Part shown: one piece after another, positions 1-5,769 of the stretch
Numbering within the stretch: the stretch's first letter is position 1
Layout: every line of letters begins with the position of its first letter
Source of the DNA: an uncultured Acetatifactor sp.
GTDB taxonomy: Bacteria > Bacillota > Clostridia > Lachnospirales > Lachnospiraceae
Direction of reading: 5' to 3'
Length of the DNA stretch: 13,540 nt
Assembly: GCA_910580225.1 (NCBI GenBank)
Contig: CAJTXE010000045.1
Coordinates: 15,061 to 28,600, forward strand
Position numbers and translations under genes: made by a program
The notes under the pieces: generated by a model
Told to the model about the DNA's origin: nothing
The model's database searches: none
What the model saw: only the letters and a program-made list of their open reading frames with translations

Positions 1-230
1 TGTAACAGTAAATCTGGGTGGTTCTCAAATCAGTATGCCCAAGAACCGCTGCCGCATCCTGTATGTTCATCCTTCTGACCAACAGGTTTGTGGCCTGCAC
101 CTGCATAACCAACACATCCTGTACCAGATCTTCCGCCTCTTCATCTACCGCCCCTGTATGGCATCCATTACCTGCTGTATAATGCCTGTCCTGATATCCA
201 TACCATCCACTTCGAAAATTTTTCTTGCAA
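1..230 (-). pseudogene. Tyrosine recombinase C-terminal remnant, frameshifted (copy 1)
   Basis: The minus strand encodes the end of a tyrosine recombinase: LGHTDLRTTQIY includes the conserved GH box and the nucleophilic tyrosine of the integrase family. Compared with copy 2 it has lost one base near 150 (taccgcccctg against tacccgccctcg). This puts a TAG in frame after a Gln-Gly-Arg stretch and breaks the reading frame. It has no start codon of its own in a good context and lacks the core-binding domain and the first catalytic arginine. It continues past the left edge. It is a dead remnant, probably of a mobile element that carried or landed next to the toxin gene. Confidence 0.75.
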
Positions 231-252
231 ACCCTGTGATGATATGTTACCA

Positions 253-284
253 TAAAAAAGGGGAAAGCCATAGAAGCGGCTCTA
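253..284 (-). terminator. Rho-independent terminator of toxin copy 1
   Basis: Read on the minus strand, a six-pair stem AGAGCC/GGCTTT (one G-U pair) with loop GCTTCTAT is followed by CCCC and six T. It lies about 70 bp after the stop of the small peptide gene and ahead of the recombinase remnant, so it ends the toxin mRNA. The same structure recurs in copy 2. Confidence 0.7.
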
Positions 285-324
285 CCCTTTAACAACAAAT
301 GCTATGCGGATTTTACAATCCAAC

Positions 325-352
325 AGCCGTCGCTATTGCAGTAGTGGCGGCT
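325..352 (-). other. Hairpin over the 3' end of toxin copy 1
   Basis: AGCCG at 325-329 pairs with CGGCT at 348-352, with a further partly matched inner stem. In copy 2 (1037-1065) the inner arms CACTA/TAGTG pair perfectly, giving a longer stem with one internal mismatch. The hairpin overlaps the stop codon of the toxin gene. It may protect the 3' end of the mRNA, or be a pairing site for an antisense RNA. The role is inference. Confidence 0.45.
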
Positions 353-440
353 ATTTTCTGCCCCGAAAGACTGTGTAGCACAATCCAATCAGGGCAACAA
401 TGAAGATACCTGTCTGAATCAGATCAGAATATGTAATCAT
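351..440 (-). CDS. Putative holin-like toxin, small single-pass peptide (copy 1)
   Basis: A 29-residue peptide starting MITYSDLIQTG, followed by a hydrophobic segment IFIVALIGLCYTVF and a short basic tail RGRK. This layout matches the putative holin-like toxin family of Firmicutes (Hol_Tox type): short peptides that insert in the membrane and are usually silenced by an RNA antitoxin. The strong Shine-Dalgarno AAGGAGGG lies nine bases before the chosen ATG. An in-frame ATG two codons earlier is only three bases from it and is less likely. Its own promoter (531-559) and terminator (253-284) make it a monocistronic unit. Copy 2 encodes the identical peptide. No antitoxin gene is visible. The family call rests on recognising the sequence pattern; the toxicity is inferred. 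Confidence 0.72.
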   Translation of the reverse strand: MITYSDLIQTGIFIVALIGLCYTVFRGRK

Positions 441-448
441 TGGCATCG

Positions 449-493
449 CCCTCCTTTCTTCCGTCTGGAGGGTTGCCCCTCCGAAAAGGAGGG
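449..493 (-). promoter_or_regulatory. Toxin leader with alternating anti-SD and SD arms (copy 1)
   Basis: Read on the minus strand the leader holds four alternating arms: CCCTCC (493-488), GGAGGG (482-477), CCCTCC (472-467) and the real Shine-Dalgarno GGAGGG (454-449). Arms 1 and 2 form a hairpin with a five-base loop. Arms 3 and 4 form one that buries the ribosome site. Arms 1+4 or 2+3 are alternative pairings. This is the kind of metastable leader known in type I toxin mRNAs. The pairing is seen in the sequence; the regulatory role is inferred. Confidence 0.65.
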
Positions 494-530
494 TAAAGCC
501 GCCTTGGCTCTATGGTTTCCCGTGAGAAAA

Positions 531-559
531 ATAATATCATATCCTCATCTGGTTTGCAA
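531..559 (-). promoter_or_regulatory. Promoter of toxin copy 1
   Basis: On the minus strand -35 TTGCAA (559-554) is separated by 17 bases from -10 TATTAT (536-531). The predicted transcript starts around 524 and covers the structured leader and the small peptide gene. Confidence 0.6.
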
Positions 560-612
560 TGTGTTTTTTTACCGGTTGCACCATTGCAGCCAGATAAAAA
601 ATCTGCGCATAC

Positions 613-639
613 CAAAAAACTCCGGAGATTCCCGGGAGT
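613..639 (-). terminator. Terminator after recombinase remnant copy 2
   Basis: On the minus strand ACTCC-c-GG pairs with CCGGAGT around the loop GAATCT, followed directly by six T. It lies 26 bp beyond the end of the recombinase remnant and about 55 bp ahead of the copy 1 promoter, so it insulates the two repeat units. Confidence 0.6.
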
Positions 640-665
640 CAAATCAGGTTAAAATAAATCAGGTT

Positions 666-926
666 CTATGCTGCATACTTACGATAAGCCGATTTTACAT
701 TGGCCAGGCTGATGTAACAGTAAATCTGGGTGGTTCTCAAATCAGTATGCCCAAGAACCGCTGCCACATCCTGTCTGTTCATCCTTCTGTCCAACAGGTT
801 TGTGGCCGGCAGCTGCATAACCAACACATCCTGTACCAGATCTGCCGCCTCTTCATCTACCCGCCCTCGTATGGCATCCATTACCTGCTGTATAATGCCT
901 GCCCTGATATCCATATCATCCACCAC
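666..926 (-). pseudogene. Tyrosine recombinase C-terminal remnant (copy 2)
   Basis: An open frame of 86 codons whose last third is typical of tyrosine recombinases: ATNLL, then LGHTDLRTTQIYCYIS with the GH box and Tyr nucleophile, then a V-x-x-AY tail. The usual H-x-x-R box just before ATNLL is not recognisable (it reads VMQLP), and the core-binding domain and first catalytic Arg are absent. A normal integrase has about 300-400 residues. The only available start is GTG with no convincing ribosome site, and a TAA lies just upstream. It follows the toxin terminator, so translation is doubtful. I read it as a truncated remnant of an integrase gene, intact in frame where copy 1 is shifted. Confidence 0.7.
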
Positions 927-965
927 GAAAATTTTTCTTGCAAACCCTGTGATGATATGTTACCA

Positions 966-997
966 TAAAAAAGAGGAAAGCCATAGAAGCGGCTCTA
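966..997 (-). terminator. Rho-independent terminator of toxin copy 2
   Basis: Same minus-strand stem as in copy 1 (AGAGCC/GGCTTT, loop GCTTCTAT) followed by CCTC and six T. A second small hairpin, ACCGC-caaaa-GCGGT at 1021-1035, lies between the toxin stop and this terminator and has no counterpart in copy 1. Confidence 0.7.
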
Positions 998-1063
998 CCC
1001 TCAAAATAACAGCAAGCTATACCGCCAAAAGCGGTCAGCCGTCACTATTTGCGGTAGTGGCGG

Positions 1064-1153
1064 CTATTTTCTGCCCCGAAAGACTGTGTAGCACAATCCA
1101 ATCAGGGCAACAATGAAGATACCTGTCTGAATCAGATCAGAATATGTAATCAT
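1064..1153 (-). CDS. Putative holin-like toxin, small single-pass peptide (copy 2)
   Basis: Encodes the same 29 residues as copy 1, with one hydrophobic membrane segment (about residues 8-24) and a basic RGRK tail. The start is the ATG nine bases after AAGGAGGG; the upstream in-frame ATG at 1159-1157 would add two residues. Perfect conservation of the coding part while the flanking recombinase copies have decayed suggests either a recent duplication or selection on the peptide. Its promoter has a weaker -35 (CTGCAA) than copy 1. As with copy 1, no protein antitoxin is present; an RNA antitoxin is likely but not located. Confidence 0.72.
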   Translation of the reverse strand: MITYSDLIQTGIFIVALIGLCYTVFRGRK

Positions 1154-1161
1154 TGGCATCG

Positions 1162-1206
1162 CCCTCCTTTCTTCCGTCTGGAGGGTTGCCCCTCCGAAAA
1201 GGAGGG
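1162..1206 (-). promoter_or_regulatory. Toxin leader with alternating anti-SD and SD arms (copy 2)
   Basis: Identical to the leader of copy 1: CCCTCC at 1206-1201, GGAGGG at 1195-1190, CCCTCC at 1185-1180 and the Shine-Dalgarno GGAGGG at 1167-1162, read on the minus strand. The last pair forms a hairpin that closes the ribosome site. Confidence 0.65.
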
Positions 1207-1243
1207 TAAAGCCGCCTTGGCTCTATGGTTTCCCGTGAGAAAA

Positions 1244-1272
1244 ATAATATCATATCCTCATGGGCTTTGCAG
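1244..1272 (-). promoter_or_regulatory. Promoter of toxin copy 2
   Basis: Minus-strand -35 CTGCAA (1272-1267), a 17-base spacer, and -10 TATTAT (1249-1244). The -10 and most of the spacer are shared with copy 1; the -35 lies just outside the conserved repeat and differs by one base from TTGCAA. Confidence 0.52.
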
Positions 1273-1333
1273 TGTGTTTTTTCCTGGCTGCACTGGTTCA
1301 ACAGGAACCCCGCTCCGGAACACCCATATATGG

Positions 1334-1362
1334 TGGAAAAAAGGATGGGGATATGGTATAAT
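1334..1362 (+). promoter_or_regulatory. Extended -10 promoter of the DUF4272 gene
   Basis: TGGAAA at 1334-1339, a 17-base spacer ending in TATGG, then TATAAT at 1357-1362; TGG before the -10 gives an extended -10 element. The same layout and much of the spacer recur at 6012-6040 in front of the TPR gene. A further TGG-TACAAT at 1489-1497 may be a second, weaker start closer to the gene. Confidence 0.65.
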
Positions 1363-1405
1363 GATTCTGCTGACGCAGAATTCAAGCCAGCTGACGCTGT
1401 CTTGC

Positions 1406-1478
1406 CATCGCGCTGCGATGCATTATACCGGATCCCATGGCTTGTCCATCAAATGTCTCCTTCGGAGCCGCTTGATGG
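1406..1478 (+). promoter_or_regulatory. Structured 5' leader of the DUF4272 gene
   Basis: Between the promoter and the GTG start lie about 170 bases with two clear hairpins: CATCGC-gct-GCGATG at 1406-1420, and a nested one in which CCATCAA (1446-1452) pairs with TTGATGG (1472-1478) and encloses CTCC-ttc-GGAG (1457-1467) flanked by four-base internal loops. No T-run follows, so it is not a plain terminator. No known riboswitch class was recognised. Confidence 0.5.
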
Positions 1479-1536
1479 TCTGCGCGCATGGTACAATAGG
1501 GTTGACTTCAAATGATTTGTACGAGGAGGATTGGTT

Positions 1537-2787
1537 GTGGGATTGTTGGACAAGTTTAAGAAAAACGCGGTTCCGGAGCGGGTGAACGGGGCGGCCATGC
1601 TTTTCTGCCCGTTGCCGGACTGCAGAAAAGTTCTGGAGCAGATAGAAGAGCTGTTTCATATGGAGCATGTAAATGAGGGGAACAATATCACCCTGCGCCA
1701 AGGGGATATGGAAATCGTTTTCGTGGCCGTTTCCCCGGAAGAGGAGGGCGAGAATGGCCGGTATGCCAGGGAGCAGCTCCAGGGGGCGGCGGGTTACGTC
1801 TATCAAAACGAGACCCCCCTGTTGGAAATCAAGCGCAGCCTGTTCTATCATCTGCGCCAGTGCAAATGCCTGGTTCAGATTGGGTATTCCTTTGACAGCG
1901 CCGGTCCAGGGGAGACAAAGAGCAAGGAGAAGCAGATTATGGCGCCCATTCTCACCGTCACGGAAACGCTTCAGGGGGTTGTCACCCTCGGAAACAGCAT
2001 GGCCATGTTAAACGGCAGGGGGCAGGTGATTCTGGACAAGGCGGGCAAAAGCCAACTGGAGGATTATATGCCGTCAGAGCTTCCCCTGCCGGAGGACTGG
2101 GCCAGGGACGCGCCCCCGGAGAGCCTGGAGCGGCGGAACCGGTCCATGGAGCTGCTGCGGGAGAAGGGCATCTACGTCACCCCCTGGCTTCCCCTGCTGT
2201 GGGAAAAGGCAGAGGAACCGGGCCGCAGGGTGGAGGAGGTCTGCGCCCGGGCTGCGGCGCTGCTGATTGTGGCGCTGTACTCCGAATGCCGGGTGGGAGA
2301 ACATATGTCTTATGAAGATGCCCGGAAATTTGTTGCCCCCATCCTTGCAGATTACGGGGCGGAAGAGTATTTTTCCCCGGAGGAAAAGAACTATCTGGAC
2401 AATCCGGATTCCACGGAAAAGGAGCAAATCCAGTTTGCCTGGCAGTACGAGAATCTGTGGGTGATGGAGTGGGCACTGGGCCTGACCGACGATCTGTTCT
2501 GGCCGGACCGCATCTGCGATGTGCCCGCTTCGGCCAGGCTGATGCAAAACCATCCCACCATGGAGGCCCTGCTGGCAGCGGCAAAGCTGCGCCCCCGGAA
2601 GGAGCTGTTGGAGCAGGCCGATCTGATTTACCGCCTTCACTGGGCCTGTGTGGACGCCCGGGTGATGGGGATGCCCGCGCCCCGGAATTTGGATGCGGGG
2701 GTGGTCATGGAGCGCCACCGTTCCCTGTTCTGGCTTGCAGGCTGCGACGACATGTGTGACTGGGACGAGGTGGACCTGTCCACCTGA
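1537..2787 (+). CDS. DUF4272 domain-containing protein
   Basis: 416 residues from GTG at 1537, which sits seven bases after GAGGAGG. A TTG two codons earlier keeps the frame open but abuts the ribosome site. The last 220 residues follow the DUF4272 pattern: RRNRSMELLREKGIYV near residue 199, an ARAAALLIVAL helix, FSPEEKNYL, an EN-LWVMEWALGL segment, CDVP, then ELLEQADLIYRLHWA and a closing WDEVDLST. The first 190 residues are less conserved in my memory and may be a separate alpha/beta domain. No signal peptide or membrane segment, so cytoplasmic. The domain's function is unknown. It stands alone: the next gene is convergent, 42 bp away, and no strong terminator separates them. Its promoter matches that of the TPR operon at 6012, which suggests common control. 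Confidence 0.85.
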   Translation: MGLLDKFKKNAVPERVNGAAMLFCPLPDCRKVLEQIEELFHMEHVNEGNNITLRQGDMEIVFVAVSPEEEGENGRYAREQLQGAAGYVYQNETPLLEIKRSLFYHLRQCKCLVQIGYSFDSAGPGETKSKEKQIMAPILTVTETLQGVVTLGNSMAMLNGRGQVILDKAGKSQLEDYMPSELPLPEDWARDAPPESLERRNRSMELLREKGIYVTPWLPLLWEKAEEPGRRVEEVCARAAALLIVALYSECRVGEHMSYEDARKFVAPILADYGAEEYFSPEEKNYLDNPDSTEKEQIQFAWQYENLWVMEWALGLTDDLFWPDRICDVPASARLMQNHPTMEALLAAAKLRPRKELLEQADLIYRLHWACVDARVMGMPAPRNLDAGVVMERHRSLFWLAGCDDMCDWDEVDLST

Positions 2788-2829
2788 AAGCCTGCAGGGG
2801 GGCAGCGGCATCCGCACCGGCTGTCCCGC

Positions 2830-3540
2830 CTATGCTTTGCGCAGATACCCCTTTAGCAGAACGCAGATCCACAGAGCGGATAAAACCAATGCGGGCAGCA
2901 TGAAAAGGGGGCTGTCCTGCAGAACTGCCTTTCCGATCCAGAAGGCGGGCAGGGGGGATAGGAAATACTGCAGATTTGAACGGAGGAAAAACGGGATAGC
3001 CGCGCCGAAAACCGTCAGCATAGATAACTTTGCCGCTGCCATACCCTCCAGTTTGTTGGATGAAATGGTTATTACAAGCAGGGCCACAATCATCCCCTGT
3101 AAGGCGCCCCCTGCTGCCAATAGGAAAAGGATAAGGGGAGAAAGGGCCGTCAGTTTAAAAGCCGGCAGCAGAAGGCAGGTTGCAAAAAATGCGGCTGCGG
3201 AGGGAAGCCCAAACCGGGCAGCCAGGTAGCCTGTTTTGGTCAGAGGCGTGACAAAGAGATAAACGGCCGTCTTTTCATCCGCTTCCTCCAAAGACACCAT
3301 GGTCGAAACAAAGCAGAACATAGCGGGAGAGAGCACGGCAAACAGGATGTCCATCAACTTGTAATAGGGAGATAGAATTGCCTCTCTGTGAAAACCCTCT
3401 GTCAAAAGAGATTCCAGAAAAGGGATGGCAAACCGAAAGAAGAAGCCTGCGGGAATTGGCGCAAGGCAGCATACAAACAGCATCATGTCCCGCCGCAGGA
3501 TCATTGTCATTTGAAAAAAGCTTGCTCGGATTGCTTTCAT
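2830..3540 (-). CDS. ABC-2 type exporter, permease subunit B
   Basis: 236 residues, starting MKAIRASFFQMTMILRRD at ATG 3540. The frame stays open further upstream, but that part only shadows the previous gene. The ATG overlaps the TGA of the preceding permease gene (ATGA), and its ribosome site GGGAGGT lies inside that gene's last codons, so the two are translationally coupled. About six hydrophobic segments are visible: after residue 20, LFAVLSPAMFCFVSTMV, AAAFFATCLLLPAF, LILFLLAAGGAL with MIVALLVITIS, a short one around MLTVFGAAIPFFL, and a C-terminal LFMLPALVLSALWICVLL. A cytoplasmic EEADEK between segments 2 and 3 is typical of ABC-2 permeases. With the partner permease and ATPase it should form an exporter; the substrate is unknown. 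Confidence 0.85.
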   Translation of the reverse strand: MKAIRASFFQMTMILRRDMMLFVCCLAPIPAGFFFRFAIPFLESLLTEGFHREAILSPYYKLMDILFAVLSPAMFCFVSTMVSLEEADEKTAVYLFVTPLTKTGYLAARFGLPSAAAFFATCLLLPAFKLTALSPLILFLLAAGGALQGMIVALLVITISSNKLEGMAAAKLSMLTVFGAAIPFFLRSNLQYFLSPLPAFWIGKAVLQDSPLFMLPALVLSALWICVLLKGYLRKA

Positions 3541-4217
3541 AGGTTGGCACCTCCCATGCTGTCCCACATTTTCAGGACACGGTATTCTGAAAACACAAAT
3601 AAAACTGCTGCCGCTGCCATTACACTGAAAATACCGATTGCAGATACGGAATGCCCGGAAATCATATCCATACAGACATTCATGGGATAATACCGCAGCC
3701 ATGCAGGCGTTACCTGAAATAAATGTAAAATTGCAGGAACAAAACAGACAATTTCCACCGGCACGGTCCGCAGGATAAACTGATTCAGGCTTGCCGTTTT
3801 TGCGGCGGCAATGATTCCGCACAAGGTAAACAGCACACTGGACAGAAAGGTGCCCAACAGTGCAGGGCGGAAATGCTCCGCGCCAGCGGCTGACAGTAAA
3901 ACCGCTGCCACAACAAGGGAAACAGCTGACAGGGAAGCGGTTTTTGCAAGGATGTATTCCGCTGCCCGGACAGGGGAAACGGCAAGGGCGCAGATGGTAT
4001 GCTGGCTTTTTTCCAAGAGGACAATGGCGCCCATGAAGAACAAACCCATGGATGCCGGATCGGAGAAAATCAAAATTGCCGCGGCGTTTTCTGTCCAGTT
4101 CCGGGGGAGGGCATGGAGAATAGCTACATAAAGGACAGTCAGCACCGCATATAAAAAGTAAAAACCGTATTTCGCCTGAAAACGCATGTCCATGAAAAAC
4201 AAATGTTTCAACTTCAT
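3537..4217 (-). CDS. ABC-2 type exporter, permease subunit A (fluoroquinolone-export-like)
   Basis: 226 residues from ATG 4217, eight bases after GGGAGG; the start overlaps the TGA of the ATPase gene. The N-terminus MKLKHLFFMDMRFQAKYGFY resembles permeases annotated in Firmicutes as fluoroquinolone export ABC transporter permease subunit, a name carried over from mycobacterial proteins and not proof of substrate. Six membrane segments can be seen: about residues 19-37, 56-70, 85-110, 118-138, 152-166 and 192-212. There is no catalytic domain. It lies between the ATPase and the second permease in one operon, with four-base overlaps on both sides, which implies a fixed subunit ratio. Confidence 0.85.
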   Translation of the reverse strand: MKLKHLFFMDMRFQAKYGFYFLYAVLTVLYVAILHALPRNWTENAAAILIFSDPASMGLFFMGAIVLLEKSQHTICALAVSPVRAAEYILAKTASLSAVSLVVAAVLLSAAGAEHFRPALLGTFLSSVLFTLCGIIAAAKTASLNQFILRTVPVEIVCFVPAILHLFQVTPAWLRYYPMNVCMDMISGHSVSAIGIFSVMAAAAVLFVFSEYRVLKMWDSMGGANL

Positions 4218-5059
4218 AACAGGGTCCTCCCGGTAACATCCATAAAAATATCATTTAAGTTTGGCTCGCTGCTGTGAATGGACTGCAGGCGGTTTTCGGC
4301 CATCAGACGTTTCAGCTGCGCATCGGAGGAGATTTGTTCCAGAGGGCAGCTCGCCCTGTGCTCCCCATTTTCAAACCATGTATAAGTTACGGAAGCCGCG
4401 CCTTTGGACATAATCAGATTGCGGGGACTGTCCAGTGCGCATATTCTGCCGTTTACAATAAAGGCAACCCTGTCGCAAAGTTCGGCGGCATCCTGCATAT
4501 TGTGCGTTGTCAGAAGAATGGTCTTTCCTTTTGCCTTTTCGTCTAAAATCATATCTTTCACCAAACGGCTGTTTGTGGGATCAAGCCCGCTGGTGGGCTC
4601 GTCCAGGCAGAGCAAAAGAGGGTCATGCAGCAGGGCCTTTATCAGGTTTAAACGGGATTTCATCCCCTTTGAATAAGCGGCCACACGCTTATCTGCGTCT
4701 TGTTCCAACCCTGCCATTTTCAAAAGCCGGTCTATGGGACGGGGCTTTTTTTCGTAGAGGGAAGCGAAAAACTGCAGATTCTCTCTTGCGGTGAGTTTTT
4801 CGTACATTGTTGAAAATTCAAAATCAACACCGATGTTTTCATAGAAATGCCTTGTTCGGTTTTTGCACTCCATACCATTTACCTGGCAGGAGCCCTGATA
4901 TGTCCGCAGCATTCCCATCAGAATTTTCTGCAGGGTGCTTTTGCCTGCCCCGGAGGGACCTAAAAAGCCAAAGATTTCCCCCTTTGAAACGGAAAAATTC
5001 ATGTCGGAAATAAAAGGGCTTTTTGTGTAACTGAATGATAGATTCTGTACCGTAATCAT
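4214..5059 (-). CDS. ABC transporter ATP-binding protein (drug-export type)
   Basis: 281 residues from ATG 5059, five bases after GGAGG. An upstream TTG in frame would add ten residues inside the operator region and is rejected. Walker A is GPSGAGKST (residues 34-42), the signature is reduced to YSKGM (129-133) rather than LSGGQ, Walker B is LLLCLDEP (148-155) followed by the D-loop SGLD, and the switch His is in TTHNM (186). The Q-loop position reads VDFEFS, with Glu81 where Gln is usual. The C-terminal 70 residues form the extra domain found in drug-export ATPases. It powers the two downstream permeases. It is the first gene of the operon, 82 bp after tetR, and is preceded by the same operator as tetR. 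Confidence 0.92.
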   Translation of the reverse strand: MITVQNLSFSYTKSPFISDMNFSVSKGEIFGFLGPSGAGKSTLQKILMGMLRTYQGSCQVNGMECKNRTRHFYENIGVDFEFSTMYEKLTARENLQFFASLYEKKPRPIDRLLKMAGLEQDADKRVAAYSKGMKSRLNLIKALLHDPLLLCLDEPTSGLDPTNSRLVKDMILDEKAKGKTILLTTHNMQDAAELCDRVAFIVNGRICALDSPRNLIMSKGAASVTYTWFENGEHRASCPLEQISSDAQLKRLMAENRLQSIHSSEPNLNDIFMDVTGRTLL

Positions 5060-5072
5060 ATTTACCTCCACA

Positions 5073-5101
5073 CTGTTTGACTGAATCAAAATAAATAGTC
5101 A
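5073..5101 (-). promoter_or_regulatory. Operator in front of the ABC exporter operon
   Basis: Read on the minus strand this 29-base site starts TGACTAT, ends CAGTCAAACAG and has arms TGACT/AGTCA in inverted orientation (core 5078-5101). The site at 5741-5769 before tetR has the same length, the same ends and the same arm spacing. It lies 13 bases upstream of the ATPase start, over the likely +1 region. A -10-like TTTATT abuts it, but no good -35 was found. Confidence 0.7.
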
Positions 5102-5117
5102 ATAAAAAGCCTGTTAT

Positions 5118-5143
5118 AAGTCCGCCTGACAGACGGACTTTTT
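5118..5143 (-). terminator. Hairpin between tetR and the exporter operon
   Basis: AAGTCCGCC (5118-5126) pairs with GACGGACTT (5132-5140) around TGACA, nine pairs with one G-U on one strand. It directly follows the tetR stop codon. Read on the plus strand it ends in TTTTT; on the minus strand the nearest T-run (CTTTTT) comes about ten bases later. So it works better as a plus-strand terminator, and on the minus strand it may be a leaky terminator that lets some tetR transcripts continue into the exporter genes. Confidence 0.5.
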
Positions 5144-5729
5144 AAAGAATCTGTGTCACAATACCATAAATCAGGGCATACAGCGCTTTGTCATACTGTT
5201 CGCCGATCTCTGCTTTATGCAGCGTTGCAAAGTAAACCGCGTGAAAGGCCGCGCTGATAACCTTTGTGTCCGTTTCTTTTTTAAAAGGAAACAGGGCCAG
5301 CATTTTTTCGATCGTCAGGGTATCTTCCTGAAAATGCGCCTCCACAATTTCCCGGGGCAGCTTACGCACAAGCAGTTCCACATCGCCTGCATCAATCAGT
5401 TTCAAAATCAGCATTTCCTCTGTCTTCTTATAAAATGCAAAGATCACATCGGTCAGCTTCTCCGCGGAAAGCGCCGCGCCTGCAATGCCGGAAAGGGCCT
5501 GGTACAGCTCACGATTGACACATTCCTGCTGTTCCTGAATCACTTCAAACAGCAGCAATTCTTTGGATGGATAAAAGAGATAGAAAGTTCCTTTGGGTAT
5601 GTTGACCCGTCTCACGATTTCATCCACCGTAGTGCGGCGGACACCGTAACTTGCCAGGCATTTTGCCGCTTCTTCCTTCAACCGATTTCTGATATATTCC
5701 CGTTCCTGTTCCGAATAGCTTTTTGGCAC
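5142..5729 (-). CDS. TetR family transcriptional repressor
   Basis: 195 residues from GTG 5729, seven bases after AGGAGG. The N-terminal 60 residues form the TetR helix-turn-helix: an AAKCLASYGVRRTTVDEIV stretch, then NIPKGTFYLFYPSKELLLFEV, which is the classic recognition-helix signature. The rest (residues 65-195) is a helical ligand and dimer domain without a recognisable subfamily. The gene has a near-perfect TTGACA-17-TATAAT promoter, with its operator placed right after the -10; the same operator lies in front of the exporter ATPase. It therefore most likely represses itself and the exporter until an exported compound binds. Length and domain order are normal for the family. Ligand not predictable. 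Confidence 0.92.
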   Translation of the reverse strand: MPKSYSEQEREYIRNRLKEEAAKCLASYGVRRTTVDEIVRRVNIPKGTFYLFYPSKELLLFEVIQEQQECVNRELYQALSGIAGAALSAEKLTDVIFAFYKKTEEMLILKLIDAGDVELLVRKLPREIVEAHFQEDTLTIEKMLALFPFKKETDTKVISAAFHAVYFATLHKAEIGEQYDKALYALIYGIVTQIL

Positions 5730-5740
5730 GTCAATGCCTC

Positions 5741-5769
5741 CTGTTTGACTAAAACTGTTTGCATAGTCA
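5741..5769 (-). promoter_or_regulatory. TetR operator in front of tetR
   Basis: On the minus strand the site reads TGACTA, twelve bases, TAGTCA, then AACAG: a perfect six-base inverted repeat (core 5746-5769). It overlaps the last base of the -10 and covers the start of transcription, an ideal repression site. AAACAG also occurs twice in it, 16 bases apart. It matches the site at 5073-5101 in length and ends. Confidence 0.75.

Larger units (their letters stand above)
1..548. repeat. Direct repeat, copy 1 (toxin plus recombinase remnant)
   Basis: This segment matches 713-1261 almost base for base. Both start at the same point of a recombinase fragment (tgtaacagtaaatctggg) and end at atcctcat, after which the two copies drift apart. 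The most divergent patch is around 285-325 (about 1000-1035 in copy 2). Copy 1 runs off the left edge, so its true boundary is unknown. The offset is 712-713 bp because of small indels. Each copy carries, on the minus strand, a promoter, a structured leader, a 29-codon toxin-like gene, a terminator and a recombinase C-terminal remnant. Confidence 0.93.
713..1261. repeat. Direct repeat, copy 2 (toxin plus recombinase remnant)
   Basis: Second copy of the cassette at 1-548. The toxin coding part, leader and -10 element are identical; differences cluster between the toxin stop and the terminator and in the recombinase remnant. To its right (1262 onward) the sequence still resembles the region after copy 1 for about 40 bases (ttgca-tgtgtttttt), so the older duplication reached further and has decayed. 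No target-site duplication or IS ends were found. Confidence 0.93.

Noticed and set aside
300..320. Plus-strand promoter (TTAACA ... TACAAT) for an antisense RNA antitoxin
   Set aside because: The spacer is 19 bases and the elements are absent in copy 2, so an antitoxin promoter here is not supported although an antisense RNA is likely somewhere.
504..968. Plus-strand frames of 128-154 codons across the toxin repeats
   Set aside because: They are antisense to the toxin and recombinase remnants, change frame between the two copies and have no ribosome site.
2074..2817. 247-codon minus-strand frame antisense to the DUF4272 gene
   Set aside because: No family pattern and no promoter or ribosome site; the plus-strand frame has a clear domain.
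2788..2829. Bidirectional terminator between the DUF4272 gene and the exporter operon
   Set aside because: GC-rich short hairpins such as GCGG-cat-CCGC can be drawn, but no T-run follows in either direction.
3541..4254. Long N-terminal extension of permease B (474-codon frame)
   Set aside because: The extra part runs across permease A in another frame and its translation is Cys/Pro/Phe-rich nonsense. The ATGA overlap and ribosome site place the true start at 3540.
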